From an uncultured Ardenticatenia bacterium (GTDB lineage: Bacteria; Chloroflexota; Anaerolineae; 4572-78; NAK82), in assembly GCA_937127125.1 (NCBI GenBank), contig CAKZLO010000062.1, positions 1 to 64,000 of the forward strand: DNA of 64,000 bases, given 5' to 3'. The notes under the pieces are model-generated. The model saw only the letters and a list, made by a program, of their open reading frames with translations. It was not told where the DNA came from and ran no database searches. Both the position numbers and the translations under genes were made by a program. Shown piece after piece: positions 44,749-53,140 of the stretch; positions within the stretch are counted from its first letter, which is position 1; each line of letters starts with the position of its first letter.

Positions 44749-46422
44749 GTGTTTGTGAAATTGTTGTCCGTTGTTCGTGCTGGGATACGCAATGGTCTAA
44801 TTGTGGGCGCTGTTGCCGTTTTTATCGTCCTGATTGGCATGGTACAGACCTTTGCCAAACGCTATCTGGTTAGTGATCTCACGCTCTCGACTGTGATCTT
44901 GGTAGCTTTTGGGCTGGCAGCTGGTGCCCTGGCTGCACAACAGGTATCCAGAAACACTACCCAGCTGGGAAGCAAAGTGCTGGCAGCAGCAGTATCAGGG
45001 TTGATCACTGGTGTCATGTTGGCTCTTCTGCTGCTCGTGGTAAGCCAGGTGCCATTGCGGGATGTGCTGGTCAATGCCACGCCTGAGATGGTAGCAGCAC
45101 TGTCCTTTGGTCTGCCGTTGTCTGGAGCTGCCTTGCTGCTGATCGGCCTGTCGGTAGTGATGGCAGTCCTAGCAGTGCTTTACGGACTGTTGCCGTCGCG
45201 GGTGCGGCGTGCCCTCCTAGAGGGTATTATGGCGGTGACCTTGATCGGGATATTCTGGGAGGCGATTGTCGGCCTGGATGTCTCTCGCCTCGTGATGAAA
45301 TTCCTGGGTGTAAAAGCTGGCAAGGTGCTGCCACTGCCAGCCGGGCTTGGCTTGCTGATCTTGGTCAGCCTGGTGACATATGTGTGGAGAGCACATCCCC
45401 AATCGAACGTGACGGTCCGACGGACAGGTGAAGGTCTGAGGCGTTACGTCTCGCTCGTATTGATCGCCGGAGCACTTATAGCACTCCCCTTTGCTGTGGG
45501 GTTGTTCTGGTCTCAGACGCTGACTACCATAGGGTTGTTTACGTTAATGGGTCTGGGCCTGAACATTGTGGTTGGCATGGCTGGGCTGCTGGACTTAGGC
45601 TATGTCGCTTTCTATGCCATCGGTGCTTACGCGATGGCGCTTTTCAGCTCGCCAGCCTCCTCACTTCATATAGGACTGCCTTTCTGGGTTGCGTTGCCAA
45701 TTGCGTTGTTATTCGCAGCAATTTCGGGAATCCTGCTTGGCATCCCTGTATTACGCCTGCGGGGAGACTATCTAGCCATCGTCACGTTGGGTTTTGGTGA
45801 GATCATTCGCATCTTGGCGCTTTCAGATGTGCTAAAGCCTTACATCGGTGGACCGCAAGGGATTATGGAGACCCCGTCGCCCTTCTTCTTCGGGATCCAA
45901 ATGAACGATCCGCGCTATCTTTACTACCTTATCCTTGCCGCATGCCTGGTGGTGGTCTTTCTGTCGTTGCGCCTCAACGACTCGCGCATAGGGCGGGCAT
46001 GGATCGCAGTACGTGAGGACGAGGATGTAGCACAAGCTATGGGGATCAACTTGGTAGCGGCCAAACTGATGGCTTTTGCGATCGGCGCCTCGTTCGCTGG
46101 GGTCGGGGGTGCCATTTTTGCGGCGCGTCAAGGTGCCATCTTCCCTATGGACTTCACCCTTTTTGTTTCAATTAACGTGTTGTGTCTCATCATTATTGGG
46201 GGAATTGGAAGTATTCCTGGCGTGATCACGGGTGCCTTCTTCCTGATTGGCCTGCCCGAAGTGTTGCGGGAAGTAGATGAATATCGCATCCTGGCCTATG
46301 GCGCCGGGCTGGTGATTATGATGCTCGTACGACCGGAGGGGTTGATCCCCTCGGCCCGTCGTCGTCTTGAGCTTCACGAAGCTGAGGACCAAGGAGAATT
46401 AGCTGCTTATACAGTCAGTTGA
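44749..46422 (+). CDS. livM: Branched-chain amino acid ABC permease, LivM type, long form
   Basis: At 557 aa it is about 200 longer than typical LivM. The core, from about residue 255, has LMGLGLNIVVGMAGLLDLGYVAFYAIGAYA, LRGDYLAIVTLGFGEI and GRAWIAVREDEDVAQAMGIN, with GIGSIPGVITGAFFLIGLPE. The N-terminal extension adds about five membrane helices of unknown role. GTG start at 44749 or 44755, a few nt after livH. Confidence 0.9.
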   Translation: MFVKLLSVVRAGIRNGLIVGAVAVFIVLIGMVQTFAKRYLVSDLTLSTVILVAFGLAAGALAAQQVSRNTTQLGSKVLAAAVSGLITGVMLALLLLVVSQVPLRDVLVNATPEMVAALSFGLPLSGAALLLIGLSVVMAVLAVLYGLLPSRVRRALLEGIMAVTLIGIFWEAIVGLDVSRLVMKFLGVKAGKVLPLPAGLGLLILVSLVTYVWRAHPQSNVTVRRTGEGLRRYVSLVLIAGALIALPFAVGLFWSQTLTTIGLFTLMGLGLNIVVGMAGLLDLGYVAFYAIGAYAMALFSSPASSLHIGLPFWVALPIALLFAAISGILLGIPVLRLRGDYLAIVTLGFGEIIRILALSDVLKPYIGGPQGIMETPSPFFFGIQMNDPRYLYYLILAACLVVVFLSLRLNDSRIGRAWIAVREDEDVAQAMGINLVAAKLMAFAIGASFAGVGGAIFAARQGAIFPMDFTLFVSINVLCLIIIGGIGSIPGVITGAFFLIGLPEVLREVDEYRILAYGAGLVIMMLVRPEGLIPSARRRLELHEAEDQGELAAYTVS

Positions 46423-46441
46423 TAATGGCGCAGGGGGTGCT

Positions 46442-47224
46442 ATGGCACTTCTGGAGGCAAAAGGGGTTACCAAACGTTTCGGTGGTCTGGTAGCGGTCAA
46501 CAAGGTCGACTTTGTGCTGGAAAAGGGGGCGATCGCCAGCATCATCGGGCCCAATGGCGCTGGAAAGACCACTCTTTTCAATTGTATCACTGGCTTCTAC
46601 AAGCCAGAAGAAGGGCAAATTGTGTTCGATGGCAACGATCTGGTGGGACTGCGTCCCGACCACATCACAGCGCGAGGCATTGCACGCACATATCAGAACA
46701 TTCGTCTTTTCAAGGAGATGACCGCGCTGGAAAACATTTTGGTGGGTATGCACACTCGTCTGAGAGCAGGGCTGTTTGGCGCCATTGTGCGCGACCCTGC
46801 CACGGTGCGCGAGGAAAGTCGGGCCGTCGAACGTGGCAAGGAATTGCTTCGGTTTGTCGGATTGCGAGGCAAGGGGGATGTCTTGGCTAAGAACCTGCCA
46901 TATGGTGACCAGCGTCGGCTGGAGGTCGCGCGGGCATTGGCAAGTGACCCGCAGCTGTTGCTCCTGGACGAGCCGACAGCGGGTATGAACCCTGCCGAGA
47001 CGGAACAGATGATGGCGTTTATCAGGAAATTGCGTGACGAACTCGGACTGACTGTGCTGTTGATCGAGCACGATATGCGTGTTGTAATGGGTATCTCGGA
47101 TCGTGTTACCGTGTTGGATTACGGCGAGAAGATCGCGGAGGGTACCCCAGCGGAAATCCAGCGTCATCCCGCCGTGATCGAGGCATACTTGGGCCGTGGG
47201 GGAGATGGCTATGGCCCTGCTTGA
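46442..47224 (+). CDS. livG: ABC ATPase, LivG type
   Basis: The 260-aa ATPase has Walker A GPNGAGKTTLFN, a Q-loop at TYQNIRLF, and the signature region NLPYGDQRRLEVARAL (YGDQRR, the variant common in LivG). Walker B is LLLLDEPTAGMNP. LIEHDMRVVMGI supplies the switch His. It powers amino acid import with LivF. Confidence 0.93.
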   Translation: MALLEAKGVTKRFGGLVAVNKVDFVLEKGAIASIIGPNGAGKTTLFNCITGFYKPEEGQIVFDGNDLVGLRPDHITARGIARTYQNIRLFKEMTALENILVGMHTRLRAGLFGAIVRDPATVREESRAVERGKELLRFVGLRGKGDVLAKNLPYGDQRRLEVARALASDPQLLLLDEPTAGMNPAETEQMMAFIRKLRDELGLTVLLIEHDMRVVMGISDRVTVLDYGEKIAEGTPAEIQRHPAVIEAYLGRGGDGYGPA

Positions 47225-47933
47225 AGTTGAGAATATCCATACCTACTATGGCAGCATCCATGCACTGAAAGGTATTTCCATCACAGTCGACAAGGGCGAA
47301 ATCGTCACCTTAGTAGGTGCGAACGGGGCTGGCAAGAGCACAACGCTGAACACGATTTGTGGTGTTCTCAAACCACGTCATGGTGAGATCAGGTTGAATG
47401 GGGAGCTGCTGAATGCGCTTAAGCCGCACGAGATCGTGGCAAAAGGGATCTCCCAGGCGCCGGAAGGACGACGGATCTTCTCGCGGTTGACCGTGATGGA
47501 AAATCTGGAAATGGGCGCTTACGCGCGTTCGGATCGCAGGGAGATTGCTAAAGACCTGGAACGTGTCTTTGCGATATTCCCTCGCCTGAAAGAACGAGCA
47601 CGTCAGGTGGGTGGCACCTTGTCAGGTGGTGAGCAACAGATGCTTGCCATTGCTCGTGCGTTGATGGCACGTCCACGTGTGTTGCTCTTGGATGAACCTT
47701 CTATGGGGTTGGCACCAATCTTAGTACAAGAGATTTTCTCCGTTATTCGTGAGATCAACCAGCAGGGCACAACCATCCTGCTGGTTGAACAGAATGTCAA
47801 TATGGCACTCCAGATCGCACAACGTGGTTATGTGTTGGAGACAGGACGTGTAGCTTTGCAAGGTTCTGCAAAGGAACTGCGCGAGAATCCGCGCGTAAGA
47901 GCAGTCTATCTCGGTGAAACGCTCCATGCGTGA
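47211..47933 (+). CDS. livF: ABC ATPase, LivF type
   Basis: The 240-aa ATPase has Walker A GANGAGKSTTLN, signature LSGGEQQMLAIARAL, Walker B VLLLDEPSMGLAP, and LLVEQNVNMALQIA, typical of LivF, where the switch residue is Gln/Asn. The ATG at 47211 has GGGGGAG 6 nt upstream; the start lies inside livG, a 14-nt overlap. It ends the canonical liv set. Confidence 0.93.
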   Translation: MALLEVENIHTYYGSIHALKGISITVDKGEIVTLVGANGAGKSTTLNTICGVLKPRHGEIRLNGELLNALKPHEIVAKGISQAPEGRRIFSRLTVMENLEMGAYARSDRREIAKDLERVFAIFPRLKERARQVGGTLSGGEQQMLAIARALMARPRVLLLDEPSMGLAPILVQEIFSVIREINQQGTTILLVEQNVNMALQIAQRGYVLETGRVALQGSAKELRENPRVRAVYLGETLHA

Positions 47934-48063
47934 GTGACGGCAGTGCGATGTTGGATCAGGGAAAGGAGGTGGTAGACTGCGCCTGAACAGGATGCGAGGG
48001 AGCGCAATGTGTGCGCGGGAAGCTCAATTCCCTGATATCCAAGTTGTTTCCAAGGAGGAGATC

Positions 48064-50790
48064 ATGAAGAAGGCCAATGTCTTGATACTTCTAGCATTAC
48101 TGCTAGCAGTCAGTTTGGTAGCAGTGCAGTGTCGGCAACCGGAGTCATTTACAGTGACCCCTGTTGCGCCAAAGGCCACTCCGACTGAAGCCCCCACTGA
48201 GGCACCCAAGGCGACCGAAGCGGCGACTGAAGCGCCCAAGCCAACCGAGGCGGCAACTGAGGCTCCCACGCCAACCGAGGCACCTGTAGCTCTGGATGGT
48301 GCCACACTTCTGCAAGAGCGTTGCACCAAATGCCACGACCTGAAGCGCGTCGAAGCTGCAAAGAAGACGGCAGATCAATGGAAGACCACCGTCGAACGAA
48401 TGGTCTCCAAAGGAGCACAGCTGACAGCTGAGGAGCAAAAGGTGCTCATCGAGTACCTGGCAGCGACCTACAAGGCTGCTGCAACCGAAGCACCCGCTGC
48501 CACAGAGGCGCCAGCTAAGGTCACCAAGATCAAAGTGGGCACCAATGCTGAGTATCCCCCCTTTGAGTTCGTAGATGAAAGTGGCAAGATCGTGGGCTTC
48601 GACCCGGACCTGATGGCAGCCATCGCCAAGGCAGGCGGGTTCGAGGTAGAGTGGGTCAACACACGCTGGGATGGCATATTTGTGGCACTGGCCAGTGGCG
48701 AGTTTGATGCAGTTATGTCAGCGGCTACTATCACCGATGAGCGCAAGAAGACAGTGGACTTCAGTGACCCGTACTTCAACGCTGGGCAGGTGCTTTCGGT
48801 AAAGATTGGTAGCCCCTATAAGAGTCCGGCTGATCTCGCAGGCAAGAAGATTGGCGTGCAGCTGGGCACCACCGGCGATATCTGGGCCACGGAAAACACC
48901 AAGGCAGAAGTCGTGCGCTACGATGAAGTCACGCTGGCTTTCCAGGCACTCGCCAACGGCGATGTGGATGGCGTGATCGCCGACGGTCCCACCTCGCTGG
49001 ACATCATCAAAGCAAACCCGGAGATGAAGATCCAGGTGGTGGGCGAGCCTTTCACCGAAGAATACTACGGAATCGCAGTCAACAAGAAGAAGCCGGAAGT
49101 CCTGGCGGCTATCAACGCCGGTCTGAAGGCGGTGAAAGAGTCAGGCGAATACGACAAGATCTACCAGAAGTGGTTCGGCGAGGAGGCAGCTAAGCCAGCA
49201 GCTGCTCAGGCGCCCCAAGCTACCGAGGCTGCTAAAGCTGCTGAGGAAGACCCTTGCGCTTACGGTGGTGAGTTCAAGTCCATCGAGGCAGTAGACGATC
49301 TGACCGTTAAGTTCACGCTGTGTTATCCAGACGTTGCCTTCCTTGCTAAGGTTGCTTTCAGTGCCTTCAGCATCCATCCCTCCGAGCAGATGGAAGCGGA
49401 GAAAGGTGGTGGCAAACTGCTGGAGAAGCCAATCGGCACCGGACCCTATCAGATCGTTGAGTGGAAACGAGGTGAGAACATCACCTTCAAGCGCTTCGAG
49501 GACTACTGGGGAGAGAAGGCCAAGACACCTAATCTGATCTTCCGATGGAGTACCGAGTCGGCGCAGCGCACGCTGGAGCTCCAGGCTGGCACGGTGGATG
49601 GGATTGACAATCCGGGGCCGGAGGACTTCAAGACCATTCAGGCTGATCCTAACTTGAAGCTCTACCCGCGCGAAGGTTTCAACATCTTCTACATCGGTTT
49701 CAACACCGCCTATCCACCCTTCGACAACGAAAAGGTGCGTCAAGCCATTGCTATGGGCATCGACCGCAAGCGCATCGTGGAAAACTTCTATCCACCAGTT
49801 GGCTCCGAGGTAGCGGACTATTTCATGCCGTGTTCCATGCCTGGCGGCTGCGAAGGACCGAAGTGGTATGAGTTCAACCCTACCGAGGCGAAGAAACTAT
49901 TGGCTGAAGCCGGCTACCCCAACGGTTTTGAGACCGAGATTGCATTGCGCGATGTGGTGCGTTCCTACTTGCCCGAACCCAAGATCGTCGCCCAGGACAT
50001 CCAAGCTCAGCTGAAGGAGAACCTGAACATTACTGCCACGATTGTAGTGATGGAGTCGGGTGCCTTCCTGGATGCTGCGGACAGTGGCACGCTCAAAGGT
50101 CTGCACCTGCTCGGCTGGAACGGCGACTATCCTGACCCCACCAACTTCTTAGATTACCACTTTGGTGCCGGCGCATCCAAGCAGTTTGGGCCTGGCTTCC
50201 CGGATATCCATGAAGTCTTGAAGAAAGCTTCCCAGCTGAGCGACATCGACGCGCGCATCAAGCTGTACGCCAAGGCAAATGAGCTGTTGCGGCTCCATGT
50301 GCCGATGATCCCGGTGGCGCATGGTGGCTCCGCAACGGCGTTCAAGGCCTCGGTCAAGGGTGCCCACGCCAGCCCGTTAGGCAATGAATACTTTGCTGTG
50401 ATGGAGATCCCGGGCAAGGACACTCTGGTGTGGATGCAGAACGCCGAGCCGATCAGCCTCTACTGCAACGATGAGACCGATGGCGAATCCTTGCGTGCGT
50501 GTGAGCAAGTGCTCGAGTCGCTGATGTCCTATGAAGTAGGTGGTATGGCAGTTAAGCCCGGCTTGGCCGAGTCGTATGAGGCGAACAAGGACTTGACCGA
50601 GTGGACGTTCAAGCTGCGCAAAGGGGTAAAGTTCCACGACGGTACCACCCTGGATGCCAAGGATGTGGTCACCTCGTTCACGGCTTGGTGGGATGCGGCC
50701 AGCCCGCTGCACACTGGCAATACAGGTGCTTTCACGTACTTCTCGTCGCTCTTTGGGGCATTCAAGAACGCGCCTCCAGCGACTGAATAG
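48064..50790 (+). CDS. Lipoprotein fusing cytochrome-like, SBP_bac_3 and permuted SBP_bac_5 domains
   Basis: The 908-aa protein starts at ATG 48064 with AGGAG upstream. A signal peptide ends in the lipobox VAVQC. A TEAP repeat linker precedes a c-type-heme-like segment with C87-T-K-C90-H91 and VERMVSKGA with a possible Met ligand. Residues about 154-375 are a full polar-amino-acid SBP_bac_3 domain (GTNAEYPPFEFVDESGKIVG ... WFGEEA). Residues about 400-783 match the second part of an oligopeptide SBP_bac_5 (SIEAVDDLTVKFTL, IGTGPYQIVEWKRG, AGYPNGFETEI). The usual first part lies at the end, about 785-908 (ETDGESLRACEQVLESL, FKLRKGVKFHDGT). This is a circularly permuted domain order. The operon that follows holds matching Dpp- and Gln-type permeases. 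Confidence 0.85.
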   Translation: MKKANVLILLALLLAVSLVAVQCRQPESFTVTPVAPKATPTEAPTEAPKATEAATEAPKPTEAATEAPTPTEAPVALDGATLLQERCTKCHDLKRVEAAKKTADQWKTTVERMVSKGAQLTAEEQKVLIEYLAATYKAAATEAPAATEAPAKVTKIKVGTNAEYPPFEFVDESGKIVGFDPDLMAAIAKAGGFEVEWVNTRWDGIFVALASGEFDAVMSAATITDERKKTVDFSDPYFNAGQVLSVKIGSPYKSPADLAGKKIGVQLGTTGDIWATENTKAEVVRYDEVTLAFQALANGDVDGVIADGPTSLDIIKANPEMKIQVVGEPFTEEYYGIAVNKKKPEVLAAINAGLKAVKESGEYDKIYQKWFGEEAAKPAAAQAPQATEAAKAAEEDPCAYGGEFKSIEAVDDLTVKFTLCYPDVAFLAKVAFSAFSIHPSEQMEAEKGGGKLLEKPIGTGPYQIVEWKRGENITFKRFEDYWGEKAKTPNLIFRWSTESAQRTLELQAGTVDGIDNPGPEDFKTIQADPNLKLYPREGFNIFYIGFNTAYPPFDNEKVRQAIAMGIDRKRIVENFYPPVGSEVADYFMPCSMPGGCEGPKWYEFNPTEAKKLLAEAGYPNGFETEIALRDVVRSYLPEPKIVAQDIQAQLKENLNITATIVVMESGAFLDAADSGTLKGLHLLGWNGDYPDPTNFLDYHFGAGASKQFGPGFPDIHEVLKKASQLSDIDARIKLYAKANELLRLHVPMIPVAHGGSATAFKASVKGAHASPLGNEYFAVMEIPGKDTLVWMQNAEPISLYCNDETDGESLRACEQVLESLMSYEVGGMAVKPGLAESYEANKDLTEWTFKLRKGVKFHDGTTLDAKDVVTSFTAWWDAASPLHTGNTGAFTYFSSLFGAFKNAPPATE
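48160..48300 (+). repeat. Low-complexity TEAP/PTEA coding repeat
   Basis: Repeated codons for Thr-Glu-Ala-Pro units (about ten copies) form a flexible spacer between the lipidated Cys and the heme-like segment. A shorter stretch of the same kind recurs near 48480-48520 and 49190-49240, at the other two domain joints. Confidence 0.75.
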
Positions 50791-50806
50791 TAGCCGCTCA
50801 GCCCAG

Positions 50807-50943
50807 TTCACTCCTGCCGGGTTCGGTTTATCCGGCAGGAGTGAAAATTGCGTGCAATCTTCTACCGTGGTGGGAGATTGCACTTTGATGCTCTTGCTCC
50901 CCTTCTTGATGTGTTAGGAGACGTGGAAGGGGAGCAAGGTTTT
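50807..50943 (+). other. Two hairpins between the fusion SBP gene and dppB
   Basis: TTCACTCCTGCCGG (50807-50820) pairs perfectly with CCGGCAGGAGTGAA (50832-50845). CTTGCTCCCCTTC (50893-50905) pairs perfectly with GAAGGGGAGCAAG (50926-50938), followed by GTTTTG. The second is close to a terminator, so permease genes are probably expressed less than the binding protein. Confidence 0.65.
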
Positions 50944-50988
50944 GTAACAGTTGATCCGAGGGTAGTGAACGGAGGCTGTTGATCGCCT

Positions 50989-52062
50989 GTGATTCGATAT
51001 ATCATAAGCCGCTTGTTAATGGCGGTACCAGTGGTCCTTGGTATTCTGTTTGTCACATTCGCGTTGGCGCGCTTGATCCCGGGTGATCCGTGCCGTGCTA
51101 TTCTGGGTGAGAAGGCAACTGATGTAGTGTGCGCCGAGTTCATCCGGGAAAAAGGCTTGGATCGGCCTATCCCAGTGCAGTTTGCCCTCTATCTGGGAGA
51201 GATCGCCCGGGGTGACTTTGGCACATCCTTCCGTACCAAGCAAGCAGTCACCGAAATGATTGTGGAGCGTCTGCCGCAAACCATTGAGCTCACCATCGCG
51301 GCGATGATCTTCGCTAGCTTGTTTGGCGTTCTCCTCGGCATGATCGCCGCGTATTGGGCCAACAGCAAAGTGGACGTGGCGGTCATGATTGGCGCTAACA
51401 TTGGAGTCTCGATGCCTGTGTTTTGGCTAGGGCTCATGCTGGCTTATGTCTTTGCCTTGTTGCTTAAGGACACACCTTTTTGGTTGCCCCCCTCGGGGCG
51501 TCTCACTTCAGGAGTGACTGTTGAAAATCTGACCGTCCTGTGGGGCCTCGCACCTGGGCATACCCTTTACGGCCTTGTGGCGTTTATTTCCAACCTTGTT
51601 ATCTTGAATGCGTTAATCACAGGGAACTGGGTTGCGTTGGGCGACGCGATTAAACACCTTATCCTCCCAGCTGTCGCTTTGGGCACCATTCCAATGTCCA
51701 TCATCGCCCGCATGACGCGTTCCAGCCTGCTAGAAGTCTTAGGATTGGACTACATTCGCACTGCACGCGCCAAGGGTTTGCGAGAGTTTCTGGTAATCTT
51801 TCGCCATGCTATGGCAAATGCGATGTTGCCGGTTGTCACTGTCATTGGTCTATCGTTGGGCTCATTACTCAGTGGAGCGGTACTGACTGAGACGATATTT
51901 GGGCTCTCGGGAGTGGGGCGTATTATGTATGACTCGATCACGGCACGCGACTACGGCGTCGTGCAAGCATTTGTGGTAGTGATTGCGCTGATTTACTTGT
52001 TGGCCAATCTCGCGGTGGACTTGTCATACGCCCTGCTCGATCCGCGCATCCGCTTGAGCTAG
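50989..52062 (+). CDS. dppB: Peptide ABC permease, DppB/OppB type
   Basis: The 357-aa protein has an N-terminal ISRLLMAVPVVLGILFVTFALARLIPGDPC, DFGTSFRTKQAVTEMIVERLPQTIEL and the EAA loop ARAKGLREFLVIFRHAMANAMLPVVTVIG, as in DppB/OppB. It forms the channel with the next gene. GTG start with GGAGG 13 nt upstream. An inserted hydrophilic segment (DTPFWLPPSGRLTSGVTVENL) lies mid-protein, where other DppB also vary. Confidence 0.93.
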   Translation: MIRYIISRLLMAVPVVLGILFVTFALARLIPGDPCRAILGEKATDVVCAEFIREKGLDRPIPVQFALYLGEIARGDFGTSFRTKQAVTEMIVERLPQTIELTIAAMIFASLFGVLLGMIAAYWANSKVDVAVMIGANIGVSMPVFWLGLMLAYVFALLLKDTPFWLPPSGRLTSGVTVENLTVLWGLAPGHTLYGLVAFISNLVILNALITGNWVALGDAIKHLILPAVALGTIPMSIIARMTRSSLLEVLGLDYIRTARAKGLREFLVIFRHAMANAMLPVVTVIGLSLGSLLSGAVLTETIFGLSGVGRIMYDSITARDYGVVQAFVVVIALIYLLANLAVDLSYALLDPRIRLS

Positions 52063-52077
52063 TTTGGGATCATAGAA

Positions 52078-53016
52078 ATGGCACCTTCCGGATTGTTGAT
52101 CAGAAAGATGGATGAGATGTTGCCGCGCGGGTCGAGCCTGTGGGCAGATACTTTACGTAACCTCGTACACCGGCGTTCCGCCATCGCGGGTGCTACGATG
52201 TTGTTTTTCCTGATTATGACGGCCACCCTCGCCCCATTGATTGCGACACATGATCCGGAGATGGTTCTGCTCGGCGTCGAGAATGTGAAGCGTCGTGCTG
52301 CGCCTTGCATCCATTTGTTGGGTTGCCCGCCTGATCAACCACAGCATCTGATGGGCGTGGATGGAAACGTGCGTGACTTCTTCAGTCGCATGGTGTATGG
52401 CTCCCGCCTCTCGCTGCAAATCGGCTTTTCTACTGTGTCATTCGCTATCGTGGTAGGAGGCCTGCTGATCGGCGCTGTATCTGGCTACGTGGGCGGATGG
52501 GTGGATAATCTGCTTATGCGTCTTATGGACGTCATTCTGGCATTTCCCTATCTGCTGTTGGCGATTGCGATCGTCACTGTGTTGGGGCCTGGTTTGATCA
52601 ACGCCTTATTAGCAATTGGTATCGTCTCGATCCCGATCTATGCGCGCGTCATGCGCTCCAGTGTCCTTTCCATTAAGGAGATGGATTTTGTGCTGGCGGA
52701 TCGAGCGATTGGGGTGCCGCCAGCGCGTATCCTCTTCCGACGCATTATGCCCAATGCTTTGACTCCGCTGATTGTGCAAGGCACACTGGGTATTGCTACA
52801 GCGATCTTAGATGCAGCTGCTCTCTCTTTCCTGGGACTGGGAGCGCAGCCGCCAACGCCGGAGTGGGGGCTGATGCTAAGTGAGGAGCGCAACCAGCTGT
52901 TCAGTGCACCACACCTGGTGTTTTTCCCTGGCTTTGCTATTATGCTCACTGTGCTGTCTTTCAACCTGCTGGGTGATGGTCTCCGCGATGCACTCGATCC
53001 ACGCTTGCGTCACTAA
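52078..53016 (+). CDS. dppC: Peptide ABC permease, DppC/OppC type
   Basis: The 312-aa protein has a first helix, an outer segment ending in HLMGVDGNVRDFFSRMVYGSRLSLQIGF, then the EAA loop region DRAIGVPPARILFRRIMPNALTPLIV and FLGLGAQPPTPEWGLML, typical of DppC. No DppD or DppF ATPase gene follows. The next genes are an amino acid-type permease and its ATPase. Confidence 0.93.
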   Translation: MAPSGLLIRKMDEMLPRGSSLWADTLRNLVHRRSAIAGATMLFFLIMTATLAPLIATHDPEMVLLGVENVKRRAAPCIHLLGCPPDQPQHLMGVDGNVRDFFSRMVYGSRLSLQIGFSTVSFAIVVGGLLIGAVSGYVGGWVDNLLMRLMDVILAFPYLLLAIAIVTVLGPGLINALLAIGIVSIPIYARVMRSSVLSIKEMDFVLADRAIGVPPARILFRRIMPNALTPLIVQGTLGIATAILDAAALSFLGLGAQPPTPEWGLMLSEERNQLFSAPHLVFFPGFAIMLTVLSFNLLGDGLRDALDPRLRH

Positions 53017-53140
53017 GAGAGGTGAGTATGAAAATTGGGTCAGGTGTTGAGGTCTTCTGGACATCAGCACACTCTGTGGGTAGAAAGTGCGGGTGGTGCA
53101 CTTCCTTTGGAAAAGTTGGAGGGGAGAGGTAGTTCTGCCA

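Noticed and set aside
46415-47167. 250-aa minus-strand ORF opposite livG
   Set aside because: It is a shadow of a very well conserved ATPase; its protein has no motif.
49141-49743. 200-aa minus-strand ORF opposite the fusion SBP gene
   Set aside because: A shadow frame within a long real gene; no motif.
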